Source: Bacillus ectoiniformans
GTDB taxonomy: Bacteria; Bacillota; Bacilli; Bacillales; Domibacillaceae
Direction: 5' to 3'
Assembly (NCBI RefSeq): GCF_016908875.1
Contig: NZ_JAFBES010000008.1
Span: forward strand, 62,001-126,000
Length of the DNA: 64,000 nucleotides
How positions within the stretch are numbered: position 1 is the stretch's first letter; each line of letters opens with the position of its first letter. A program made the translations under genes and the position numbers. Below the pieces are notes generated by a model. It was given only the letters and a program-made list of their open reading frames with translations, was not told the origin of the DNA and searched no databases. Shown piece by piece: positions 52,920 to 61,546 of the stretch.

Positions 52920-54109
52920 TACAGCTCGTACTCCCTAGTTAATAGAAGCCCAGTGTTGCTTCCTCCAAACCCATGGGAAGTAATAGCAACTGATTGCACC
53001 AGTTTTTTCCAGTTCTCTAAAACAACGGGTACATGCTCAAATCCATTCATGTCTGTACCGACTGTCGCAGGAATAAATTCTTCCTGCATACTAATGATAG
53101 CGGCAATCGCTTGAATCACTCCAGACGCAGCAAATGTATGACCAATTAATCCCTTGATCGTCGTAATAGGTGTATCTGCCGAAAAGCAATGTTTGTGAGC
53201 AATAGCTTCAATAATATCATTTTCCATTAGACCAAGTGCTTGACTGCTTATATAATCTGGTTTATATTCACGACAGATGTTTTCAAGCACTATGCTCATC
53301 TTTTCTCCTGTCTTATCTGATTCAAGTATAGATAAGTTATCATGGTTAGAGTAGGATTCCTGTATTCTTCCTAAAGGTGCTGCCCCTCTATGACGGGCAT
53401 CACTTTCACGTTCTAATACTAAAGCTCCAGCTCCCTCTGATATGACAAACCCTTTGTCACTTCTAGAGAAAGGCATGCCCGCTAATTTTATGTCCTGCTC
53501 TGTAGATAACGCCTTCATTTTTGAGAAAGCATAGACAAGCGTCCGATTAATCGGCGCCTCTGCTCCACCCACAACGCATACATCAGTAAGATTTTGTTCT
53601 AACAATTGTTTCCCTAAAGCAATAGCATCTGTACTAGCTGTGCATGTATTTCCCAATACAAGTTGTAAGTGATTAGCTTGCAGGTATGTACCTACCGCTA
53701 AAGAAACAGATCCGATATTCCCATCACTCACACCTGAAATTGGGTAATTTCTAAAATCATGAGAAGCTGCAAGAGTAGAAAGTTGCTCTAGCTCTGTTAA
53801 GCCAGCAACAGATGTACCAAAAATGACAGACAACCTTCGCTGATCATCTTTCTTTAATCCAGCTATTTTCACAGCCTCGGATGCCGCAGCAACAGCCAGT
53901 TTACTTACTCTTGAATGGCGTTTAAACTGTTGGCCTTCTAATATTGGTCCATCTATCACACCCATTACTAAATGAGGATTTTTTTTCGTACCGATATTTT
54001 TTACTAATTGTAGGGGTCGTTCCTTTTGCCACAATAAGTCTTTAAAAGCAGAAATATGACGGGCTCCTGGCACCTGCACGCCCATTCCTGTTACAACTAT
54101 ATTCTCCAC
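52919..54109 (-). CDS. beta-ketoacyl-ACP synthase-like protein with a missing catalytic His
   Basis: The sequence has the KAS I/II thiolase fold. Active Cys is in LGNTCTAS (residue 156 from the chosen start), SEGAGALVLERE is present, and TTIKGLIGHTFAASG contains the Lys and second His (H324). The first catalytic His, normally in DYxNAHGTxTP, is absent: that stretch reads DYISSQALGL, placing Gln where His belongs. Malonyl decarboxylation should therefore be impaired, and the protein may act as an acyl sensor, a chain-length-factor-like partner or a different condensing enzyme. GTG at 54109 (or 54112) is preferred because GGAGG lies 6-9 bases before it. It is translationally coupled to a sensor kinase, an unusual pairing. 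Confidence 0.8.
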   Translation of the reverse strand: MENIVVTGMGVQVPGARHISAFKDLLWQKERPLQLVKNIGTKKNPHLVMGVIDGPILEGQQFKRHSRVSKLAVAAASEAVKIAGLKKDDQRRLSVIFGTSVAGLTELEQLSTLAASHDFRNYPISGVSDGNIGSVSLAVGTYLQANHLQLVLGNTCTASTDAIALGKQLLEQNLTDVCVVGGAEAPINRTLVYAFSKMKALSTEQDIKLAGMPFSRSDKGFVISEGAGALVLERESDARHRGAAPLGRIQESYSNHDNLSILESDKTGEKMSIVLENICREYKPDYISSQALGLMENDIIEAIAHKHCFSADTPITTIKGLIGHTFAASGVIQAIAAIISMQEEFIPATVGTDMNGFEHVPVVLENWKKLVQSVAITSHGFGGSNTGLLLTREYEL

Positions 54110-54297
54110 CACTTTTGCCCTCCAGGTTGATGCCATTCATATTTTATATTGCGAGAGTTATTCTTCAATAATTCTTGTGACACACCTACTATATTACCTC
54201 TTTATTAGAAAAAAATGATATATTCGACAAAATAAGACATTTTTTGATAGTAGTACATTCATTTTTCTCTGTGCTTCCCATCTTAATGTCTAGGTCC

Positions 54298-54609
54298 CTA
54301 TAGCATAACAGCCACACCTAGTAAACAAATAGCTGCACCGGCCCAATCGTATAGATCCGGCGTTTTTTTATCTATTCCCCAGCCCCATAAAACTGATAGC
54401 ACAATAAAAACCCCTCCATAAGCCGCATACACACGGCCGAAAGAAGAAAAAGATTGAAACGTTGCAATGACACCATATAAAGCCAAAGCCACCCCTCCTG
54501 CCAAGCCCCAGGAAACTGGCTTACCTTCTCTAAGCCACATCCAGATCAAATAGCCTCCGCCAATTTCAGCTAATCCAGCCAAAACAAATAAGCCAATCGT
54601 ATAAATCAT
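54298..54609 (-). CDS. YnfA-family membrane protein (UPF0060)
   Basis: The 103-residue protein has four helices and the YnfA signature: [46 protein letters not shown], and [16 protein letters not shown] at the end. The family resembles the small multidrug resistance fold; substrate unknown. It starts 29 bases before the neighbouring regulator gene's mRNA in the same direction would be expected to end, so it may be its operon partner. Confidence 0.9.
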   Translation of the reverse strand: MIYTIGLFVLAGLAEIGGGYLIWMWLREGKPVSWGLAGGVALALYGVIATFQSFSSFGRVYAAYGGVFIVLSVLWGWGIDKKTPDLYDWAGAAICLLGVAVML

Positions 54610-54655
54610 TCCATTCTCCCTTCCAATTTCTCTTTATTTCCATTGGGCCTATCCT

Positions 54656-55321
54656 TTAAGCCTCTTTCAAAAAACCAATTAAATACTGGCATTCCACTTC
54701 ATTTAACTCCTGTAAGGCCTTCATAAACTGCTTTACAAGATCCACCATATCCGGGCTGATTTCTTCACTTGCGGAATCAATAATCATGCCTATGACCGCT
54801 CCTACTACTGTCGACAGCTGAATGATCGGCACGTCAGATACATGGATTAAATTCACCGTTAACTCTTTAATCGTTTTTCCTTGCCTATTCAAGTAAACAA
54901 GCAGAACCCCGATAAAATAGGCGCATAATTCAACTTTATAATGAACGTTCGTCATCATGCTCAACAATGGCTCGATTGGCTGTTCGTCTTTGCTTGTCCT
55001 GCTCACAAAAGCCAAAACCTCATTCTTGATCTGGCTCCACTCTTCTTCAGCAGGTGCGCTTTTTCCCTGCTGAGCAAATAGGTTCTTTGATTGGTCAGTG
55101 GGAATATAAACGACGATCGACCTTCCTGTTTCATTCGGATTCACCGCATAGGTACGTTTCAAGAAATCATGTTTTTCTAATTCCTTCAACACATCATAGG
55201 CCGTCCACTTACTCACTCCGATCATTTCAGCAATGTCTGAATAATGAACAGGTTCATTCGTTTTCGAATACATATGAACAATTTCTTCTAAAAACTGTTT
55301 ACGGCGGTTCGTTAGCTTCAT
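54656..55321 (-). CDS. winged-helix transcriptional regulator, divergent from an alcohol dehydrogenase
   Basis: The 221-residue protein has an N-terminal winged helix (KTNEPVHYSDIAEMIGVSKWTAYDVLKELEKHDFLKRTYAVN) of the DtxR/LexA-like arrangement. A larger C-terminal helical domain (about 85-221) contains YFIGVLLVYLNRQGK and VGAVIGMIIDSASEEI, which looks like a ligand pocket. I do not recognise a named family. ATG at 55321 is chosen because GGAGG lies 7 bases before it. The iron-dependent alcohol dehydrogenase gene is divergent, 295 bases away, and is the likely target. Confidence 0.7.
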   Translation of the reverse strand: MKLTNRRKQFLEEIVHMYSKTNEPVHYSDIAEMIGVSKWTAYDVLKELEKHDFLKRTYAVNPNETGRSIVVYIPTDQSKNLFAQQGKSAPAEEEWSQIKNEVLAFVSRTSKDEQPIEPLLSMMTNVHYKVELCAYFIGVLLVYLNRQGKTIKELTVNLIHVSDVPIIQLSTVVGAVIGMIIDSASEEISPDMVDLVKQFMKALQELNEVECQYLIGFLKEA

Positions 55322-55615
55322 TTCCATGCCTCCACATTTTTATATCCAATAAGTCAAACCATTCTCTATGTCGTAGGAATGTTAAACTGTACATCTGCAT
55401 ATTTATCATTCAAGTGGTTCTTCTGCAATCTATCCCCTATTATACTTGACATGCCTTAAATGAATTAGTTATAAATAAAATAACGAACACTTTTCTTTAT
55501 TTTGCTAATTTTCTAACTATTAATCTTTTTCCATCGCAGCAGCTAAAGCACACTACTTATAGTTTTTGGGTCTTTTGGGTAAATAAATGACCCTATATAA
55601 AAAGGAGGGATTCAA

Positions 55616-56815
55616 ATGTATCCAGTCTATTGCCGAATGTATCAAGGAGCATTTAGAACAGCTTCCCACTTTATGCCGTGGCGAAAACCACATGTTTTAG
55701 AAGGAGTGGATAGCTTGAAGCAGCTGCCTGCTCTCTTAAAAGAAATTGGTTTGCTGCACGTGTTGATTGTCACCGATAAAGGAATTACTTCACTTGGATT
55801 AATGGATAAATTGCTTAGAGGGCTTGAAGCAGAAGAGATACACTATACGATCTATGATCAAACCGTACCAAACCCGACCATTGAGCATATCGAGGAAGCA
55901 CTGAAGCTGTACCATGCTAGCAAAAGCAAAGGCTTCATTGCTTTTGGGGGCGGCTCTTCGATTGATTGTGCCAAAGCGGTCGGCGCCCGGGTAGCCAGAC
56001 CAGAAAAAAGCATCCCAAAAATGAAAGGCCAGCTAAAGATACGAAAGCCGATCCCTCCATTAGTAGCCATCCCTACTACATCAGGCACTGGGAGTGAAGC
56101 AACGCTTGCGGCTGTCGTCTCTAATCCACACACACAGGAAAAATATGCGCTGAACGATCATGTACTCATTCCTCACTATGCCGTTCTTGATCCATCGCTT
56201 ACCGTTAAGCTTCCTCCTCACCTTACGTCTACGACAGGCATGGATGCCCTCACTCATGCGGTTGAAGCATACATTGGCAGAAGCAATAATAATGAAACGC
56301 GGCAATACAGCAGAGAAGCGGTACAACTAATCTTCAGCAATCTGTATGAGGCCTTTTCAAATGGCGAGAATCTGACCGCCCGTACCCATATGCAAAAAGC
56401 TTCTTATCTGGCGGGACTTGCCTTTACTAGAGCTTATGTGGGCTACGTCCATGCCATTTCCCATACACTTACGGGATATTACTCCACCCCTCATGGATTA
56501 GCCAATGCGATTGTATTGCCCTATGTACTGAAATATTACGGAGAATCTGTGCACAAGCCATTAGCGGAACTTGCCGATCTAATTGGTTTAAGCCAGCCGC
56601 AAGATTCCAATGCCCAAAAGGCCAATGCATTTATTGAAGCTGTTGAAAAGCTCAATGCAGATATGAATATTCCTCAAAAGGTAAATGGCTTGATTCAAGC
56701 TGATTTTCCTTTAATGGTAGAGCGCGCTTATAAAGAAGCAAACCCTTTATATCCAGTCCCTAAAGTTCTGTCTCGGAAGGATCTATTAACACTTTTTCAC
56801 CAAATCAAAGCGTAG
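55616..56815 (+). CDS. iron-containing (group III) alcohol dehydrogenase
   Basis: The 399-residue enzyme has the NAD(P)-binding loop GGGSSIDCAKAVGA, the hinge and metal region MDALTHAVEAYIG (metal Asp and His residues), and HAISHTLTGYYSTPHGLANAI with the remaining metal His. It oxidises or reduces a small alcohol/aldehyde. AAGGAGG precedes the ATG. It is divergent from a winged-helix regulator, which probably controls it, and it ends at a terminator. Confidence 0.93.
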   Translation: MYPVYCRMYQGAFRTASHFMPWRKPHVLEGVDSLKQLPALLKEIGLLHVLIVTDKGITSLGLMDKLLRGLEAEEIHYTIYDQTVPNPTIEHIEEALKLYHASKSKGFIAFGGGSSIDCAKAVGARVARPEKSIPKMKGQLKIRKPIPPLVAIPTTSGTGSEATLAAVVSNPHTQEKYALNDHVLIPHYAVLDPSLTVKLPPHLTSTTGMDALTHAVEAYIGRSNNNETRQYSREAVQLIFSNLYEAFSNGENLTARTHMQKASYLAGLAFTRAYVGYVHAISHTLTGYYSTPHGLANAIVLPYVLKYYGESVHKPLAELADLIGLSQPQDSNAQKANAFIEAVEKLNADMNIPQKVNGLIQADFPLMVERAYKEANPLYPVPKVLSRKDLLTLFHQIKA

Positions 56816-56857
56816 CTTCGGCATCCTTTACTGCTTACACATGACAAACTAGATAAG

Positions 56858-56905
56858 AGCCTTGACGATAGGCACCCCACTTTTTAATGTCCTATGGTCA
56901 AGGCT
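56858..56905 (+). terminator. terminator between the alcohol dehydrogenase and spo0M
   Basis: AGCCTTGAC pairs with GTCAAGGCT, with an inner ATAGG/CCTAT pairing. Confidence 0.75.
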
Positions 56906-56937
56906 TTGACCTTATTTAGCTGTCTATCAGTCCCTAA

Positions 56938-57927
56938 TCAATAATCATCATCCCCGCCGCCAAAGAAATCGTCAAATATTGACTCATCTTCTCCGCCGGA
57001 CGCTTCTTCTTCATATCCACCTTCAGCCGATTCTTCTTCCTCATAACCCAACTCTTCAGCCAAATCCTCCAGCAGTTCATCAGCACCTAAGCCATCCAGC
57101 ATATCACTTAACAGTACACCGCCTAGAATTCCCACGGCCATTCCTCCAACCATTCCGCCCATACCGCTGCTTTTGCGATGATAGTGCGAATAAGTAGACG
57201 GCTTAGTATACGCATGCGGATTTTCAACCGTTTCTGTCAGGTACTCTTTCAAAAGCTGGGCCAATTGTGTTTCATCGTCCAATACGGATTGCTCAAGGAA
57301 GAACTCGCGTTTGCTCTCGACTTCTTTAAATCCGCTTCGGCAGTCAACTTCTAGCCAGACTTGAACGCCTGTTTCTTCTAAAGCAAAACGCAATTCTATT
57401 TCATTCACTTCACCTGCAAAAGTCTGAGTCGGAATAAAGGCAAACTCTTGTCCATATTGATCTACTTTTCCTGAATCAGATTTCTCCTTGAATCCTAACT
57501 GGCCAAGCGCACGAAAAATCGACTGCACGGGTTGAGATACCTCAACCGTTAATAGATCTACATCTGAGCGATCGATGCCTCCTTCAATATCTAACTGGGT
57601 ATCAAAATAGTAAGAAATTGTGCCTCTAGAAACAGGCAGACTTTCTGGAATTCGATACGTAAAAGGAACGGTCTTTTGCTCCTTTGGCAAAATAGACTGA
57701 GCCCCGCTCAGCGGAATTGTCGCTACTTCACGTTTGACCGTCCCTTGCTTCGTCGCTGCCGTCAGCATGAAACAAACGGCTAAACTATTTATCTTTTGCT
57801 CGACTTCCCCGCCTTGAATAAGCACTTCACCATTCACTGCTTCACCTGCAAAATAGGGACGATTCTCGAAGCGCAAGTCGACAGTGGCCGCCCCTTTCCC
57901 AAACTTGGCTAAAAATTTCTTAAGCAT
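56938..57927 (-). CDS. spo0M: sporulation control protein Spo0M with extended acidic tail
   Basis: The N-terminal 240 residues match Spo0M, an arrestin-like two-sheet protein: FLAKFGKGAATVDLRFENRPYFAGE, VPFTYRIPESLPVSRGTISYYFDTQLDIEGGIDRSD and FKEVESKREFFLEQ. B. subtilis Spo0M has about 258 residues; here it is longer by 70. It adds a glycine-zipper hydrophobic stretch (SGMGGMVGGMAVGILGGVLLSDML) and a very acidic Glu/Asp/Gly tail ending GGGDDDY. The tail could mediate membrane or partner contact. Spo0M affects Spo0A activity at the onset of sporulation by an unsettled mechanism. ATG at 57927 follows AAAGGGG. Confidence 0.88.
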   Translation of the reverse strand: MLKKFLAKFGKGAATVDLRFENRPYFAGEAVNGEVLIQGGEVEQKINSLAVCFMLTAATKQGTVKREVATIPLSGAQSILPKEQKTVPFTYRIPESLPVSRGTISYYFDTQLDIEGGIDRSDVDLLTVEVSQPVQSIFRALGQLGFKEKSDSGKVDQYGQEFAFIPTQTFAGEVNEIELRFALEETGVQVWLEVDCRSGFKEVESKREFFLEQSVLDDETQLAQLLKEYLTETVENPHAYTKPSTYSHYHRKSSGMGGMVGGMAVGILGGVLLSDMLDGLGADELLEDLAEELGYEEEESAEGGYEEEASGGEDESIFDDFFGGGDDDY

Positions 57928-58090
57928 CTTATTTCCCCTTTTATTGTGTTTTTTGCGTTAAGGTTTATCATTTATCATTCTCATGGCTGTAATTAATGTC
58001 CTGCTTGTTCTTCCACTTTCAATATATATAGAAAGCTTTCGTTTCAGAACAAGCTGTTTAAAATCTAGGTTCAATAGCCTGTTTCAAGTT

Positions 58091-58552
58091 TTATGAATCA
58101 TTTGACTTTTTTATTTCCCAATAAATCATTGATTCTTGCTCTTTTACTTTCTTGAAGTTTAACTTTTCTAACACTCGTAAAGACCCATAATTATCAAATG
58201 CCGTTTCAGCAATTACTTTATCGACGTTTGAAGTTTGAAAAGCCCATTGAACTAGCCCTTCTACCGCTTCTGTGGCATATCCTTTATTCCAATGTTCTTC
58301 AAGAAAACCATAGCCTGTTTCAACTATTCGCTCTTCATCTGGCCTCCCTTTAAAGCCTATGTCTCCAATGACGGCTTGATCTTCTTTACGAACAACCAGC
58401 CAAACACCCCAAAGCAGTAATGACGGATCATCTTGTAACTGCTGTAAATGATTCCTGATATGCGGCCCCATTTCGTAATTCTGCTGAATAGCCATTTTTA
58501 TCGTTTCTTCCGAACACGGTATTACAATTAATCTGTCCGTTTCTACTTTCAT
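58091..58552 (-). CDS. GNAT acetyltransferase (RimJ/RimL type)
   Basis: The 153-residue protein follows the RimJ/RimL branch of GNAT: METDRLIVIP-like start, VIGDIGFKGRP, then VETGYGFLEEHWNKGYATEAVEGLVQWAF, which includes the acetyl-CoA loop (NKGYATEA), and VIAETAFDNYGSLRVLEKLNFKK. The substrate is unknown. ATG at 58552 is chosen because GGGGCGGGG precedes it; a longer frame begins at 58570. It stands alone. Confidence 0.85.
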   Translation of the reverse strand: MKVETDRLIVIPCSEETIKMAIQQNYEMGPHIRNHLQQLQDDPSLLLWGVWLVVRKEDQAVIGDIGFKGRPDEERIVETGYGFLEEHWNKGYATEAVEGLVQWAFQTSNVDKVIAETAFDNYGSLRVLEKLNFKKVKEQESMIYWEIKKSNDS

Positions 58553-58654
58553 GACCCCGCCCCTTTTCATCCAATGGAAGATCTTGTTTATGTATTACCA
58601 TTATACTGAAATTCGAATGATTCATGATGACAATGTCACGATCCATTTATAATA

Positions 58655-58696
58655 AAAAGCACGAGCCAGCGCTTCCACGCTTCTGCTCGTGCTTTT
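58655..58696 (-). terminator. terminator after msmX
   Basis: AAAGCACGAGC pairs with GCTCGTGCTTTT; the T run lies on the - strand side, just past the msmX stop. Confidence 0.8.
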
Positions 58697-58708
58697 ATAC
58701 TGTATAAG

Positions 58709-59806
58709 TTAACGAATCCGCTCTTCCGTATCTTTATCAAAGAAATGGACTTTATTCATGTTTATGCCAAGCTCAATGGTTTGTCCTGCAAGAGTCTCTG
58801 TACGTGCAGCCACACTTGCGATAAAGTTCTGCCCTTCAAGCTGAGAATAAATAATATTCTCTGCTCCTGTCAGCTCCGCCACCTCAACTTTGCATTCAAT
58901 GGCGGACTCTTTAAAGGTGTCTAGAAACACTTGCTCATTATGGAAGTCCTCTGGTCTAATCCCTAGAATCACTTCCTTGCCTTCATAGTCTCTTTCACGA
59001 AGGAGTTTCATTTTCCCTTCAGGAATCGCAATGTGTTTATTGCCTATGGCAAATACACCGTTTTGAACAGTACCGTTAAAGAAGTTCATAGATGGCGATC
59101 CAATAAAGCTGCCGACAAACACATTATCTGGGTTGTCGTATACTTCTTTCGGCGAACCGACTTGCTGAATGATTCCATCCTTCATAACCACTAATCTTGT
59201 CGCCATTGTCATCGCTTCTGTCTGATCGTGTGTCACATAAATCGTCGTTGTATCTAACCGGCGATGAAGCTTTACAATTTCCGCACGCATTTGCACTCGA
59301 AGCTTCGCATCCAGATTGGATAACGGTTCGTCCATTAAGAAGACCTTCGCGTCACGCACAATCGCCCGTCCTAAAGCTACACGCTGACGCTGTCCGCCAG
59401 AAAGAGCTTTGGGCTTACGATCTAAATATTGTTCCAGCCCTAAGATCTTCGCTGCATCTTGTACTTTTCGGTCAATCTCATCCTTTGGTATCTTACGCAG
59501 CTTTAATCCAAAGGCAATATTATCATAGACAGTCATATGCGGGTAAAGCGCATAGTTTTGGAACACCATGGCAATGTCCCGGTCTTTCGGGGCTACATCA
59601 TTTACCCGCTTTTCATCAATAAAGAAATCGCCTTTCGAAATTTCCTCTAAACCTGCTATCATTCGAAGAGTTGTTGACTTTCCACAGCCGGAAGGCCCGA
59701 CAAATACGATGAATTCTTTATCCTCAATATGAAGATTAAAGTCTTTTACCGCTGTAACATTATTATCATATATTTTATAAATGTTGTTTAATTTCAATTC
59801 CGCCAT
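58709..59806 (-). CDS. msmX: carbohydrate ABC transporter ATPase MsmX
   Basis: The 365-residue ATP-binding subunit shows Walker A GPSGCGKST, the signature LSGGQRQRVALGRA, Walker B VFLMDEPLSNLD and H-loop YVTHDQTEAMTMA, followed by the C-terminal TOBE/OB regulatory region (IGIRPEDF). In Bacillus, MsmX energises several sugar ABC importers (maltodextrin, oligosaccharides) whose own loci lack an ATPase. It is last in a run of same-strand genes with two GH13 glucosidases and a YesL protein, which implies a role in uptake of alpha-glucan fragments. Confidence 0.95.
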   Translation of the reverse strand: MAELKLNNIYKIYDNNVTAVKDFNLHIEDKEFIVFVGPSGCGKSTTLRMIAGLEEISKGDFFIDEKRVNDVAPKDRDIAMVFQNYALYPHMTVYDNIAFGLKLRKIPKDEIDRKVQDAAKILGLEQYLDRKPKALSGGQRQRVALGRAIVRDAKVFLMDEPLSNLDAKLRVQMRAEIVKLHRRLDTTTIYVTHDQTEAMTMATRLVVMKDGIIQQVGSPKEVYDNPDNVFVGSFIGSPSMNFFNGTVQNGVFAIGNKHIAIPEGKMKLLRERDYEGKEVILGIRPEDFHNEQVFLDTFKESAIECKVEVAELTGAENIIYSQLEGQNFIASVAARTETLAGQTIELGINMNKVHFFDKDTEERIR

Positions 59807-59847
59807 TTCACTTGCCTCCTAATATACTGCGCATTTTACGCTTGTGA

Positions 59848-61524
59848 TTAGTTGTAGTGCACTCTGTAGACCGCTGCCTCATAAGGCTTAAGTTTCATAT
59901 GGCTAAGCGCGGATTGCTTCTCGTCATCATAGTTTCCAAACAATTTCTCAACAGACGCATACTTTACGTACTTCGGCATTTCAAATACCGACTCTTCTGC
60001 TGATAAGTTCGTCAGCACAAGAATCATGTCGTCTTCCCATGTTCTTGTGTACGCATAAATCTGCGGGTGATTTTCAAGCATAATATCGTAAGCTCCATAC
60101 AGAAGCGTTTCGTTTTCTTTTCGGAATTGAATAAGTTTCTTATAGTAGTGATAAATAGAATTTGGATCTTTGACTGCTTTTTCGACATTGATGTCTTTAT
60201 AATTCGGATTCACCTTCAGCCATGGAGTGCCGGTAGAGAAACCGCCATTCGGCTCATCATTCCACTGCATCGGCGTTCGTGAATTGTCACGGCCAGTCTG
60301 CCAGATGATCTCCATAATTTCTTCGTGTGTTTTCCCATTTTCCTTCTCAAGCTTATACAGGTTTTTAATCGCGACGTCATTATAATCGTCAATCGAAGAG
60401 AACTGCACATTCGTCATGCCGATTTCTTGGCCTTGATAAATAAATGGTGTTCCCTGCATCAGAAAGTACATTGTCGCCAGGGCTTTAGAAGATACATCCC
60501 AATATTTCGTGTCATCTCCTAAAATAGAGACAGACCGAGGTACATCGTGATTCTCTAAAAACAAAGCATTCCAGCCAATTCCTTCTAAGCCTTTTTGCCA
60601 TTTCGTGTAGGATTCTTTAAACTTTGGCAAATCAACCGATGTCTCACTGTTCTTCTTCCATAAGCCAAGTGAATCGAATTGAAAGATCATGTTAAATGTT
60701 CCTTTGTCTTCTCCCACCCAAAGCTCGGCGTCTTCTGCTGACACGCCATTTGCTTCACCAACAGTCATCACATCGTATTTATCTAATGTTTCTTCTTTCA
60801 ATTCATCTAAAAATTCATGTATGCCTTCTCTGTTCATATGCCCTTTATAAGAAGGAACATAACGCTTCTTGTCCGGGTTTGGCAGGTCAGGAAATCCTGG
60901 AACCTTTTTAATATGGGAAATCGCATCCACACGGAAACCATCGATGCCTTTATCTAGCCACCAGTTCACCATGTCGTATAAGTCTCGACGTACTTTCGGA
61001 TTTTCCCAGTTCAAATCCGGCTGACGTTTAGCGAAGATATGCATGTAATATTGCTCTGTGTGCTCATCGTATTCCCAAGCAGATCCTCCAAAGATACTCT
61101 CCCAGTTATTCGGCTCTTCTCCATTCGGTTTAGGATCCTGCCAAATATAATAGTCTCTTTTCGGGTTGTCTTTACTTGAGCGAGATTCAATAAACCATGG
61201 ATGGTCAGCTGATGTATGGTTAATAACTAAATCCATGATGATTTTCAGACCACGTTTGTGAGCTTCCTCCAACAGAAGATCGAAATCCTCCATTGTTCCA
61301 AATTCATCCATGATGTCTTGATAATCTGATATGTCATAGCCATTATCTTCATTAGGTGATTTATAAATCGGACAGATCCAAATGACTTCAATACCAAGAT
61401 CTTTTAAATAATCTAACTTAGACATGATCCCTTTCAGATCTCCAATTCCATCTCCGTTGCTATCCATAAAGCTGCGTGGATATACTTGATAAACGACTGA
61501 TTCTTTCCACCATATTTTCTTCAT
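59848..61524 (-). CDS. GH13 alpha-glucosidase (558 aa), Ala variant in region II
   Basis: This intracellular family 13 exo-glucosidase has 558 residues, the length of Bacillus oligo-1,6-glucosidase. It shows DLVINHTS (region I), GFRVDAISH (nucleophile D200), MTVGEAN (acid/base E257) and ENHD (D327), plus QPDLNWEN near 168, a marker of the oligo-1,6-glucosidase group. The residue after the nucleophile is Ala201; Val here favours alpha-1,6 bonds and Thr alpha-1,4, so Ala suggests broad or alpha-1,4 preference (inference). GAGGAGG precedes the ATG. It lies 22 bases downstream of a related glucosidase and 41 bases before msmX in one operon. Confidence 0.93.
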   Translation of the reverse strand: MKKIWWKESVVYQVYPRSFMDSNGDGIGDLKGIMSKLDYLKDLGIEVIWICPIYKSPNEDNGYDISDYQDIMDEFGTMEDFDLLLEEAHKRGLKIIMDLVINHTSADHPWFIESRSSKDNPKRDYYIWQDPKPNGEEPNNWESIFGGSAWEYDEHTEQYYMHIFAKRQPDLNWENPKVRRDLYDMVNWWLDKGIDGFRVDAISHIKKVPGFPDLPNPDKKRYVPSYKGHMNREGIHEFLDELKEETLDKYDVMTVGEANGVSAEDAELWVGEDKGTFNMIFQFDSLGLWKKNSETSVDLPKFKESYTKWQKGLEGIGWNALFLENHDVPRSVSILGDDTKYWDVSSKALATMYFLMQGTPFIYQGQEIGMTNVQFSSIDDYNDVAIKNLYKLEKENGKTHEEIMEIIWQTGRDNSRTPMQWNDEPNGGFSTGTPWLKVNPNYKDINVEKAVKDPNSIYHYYKKLIQFRKENETLLYGAYDIMLENHPQIYAYTRTWEDDMILVLTNLSAEESVFEMPKYVKYASVEKLFGNYDDEKQSALSHMKLKPYEAAVYRVHYN

Positions 61525-61546
61525 ACATGATCCTCCTCGTCACATT

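Noticed and set aside
59197-59622. 141-codon + strand frame inside msmX
   Set aside because: Antisense to conserved ABC ATPase motifs; no independent support.
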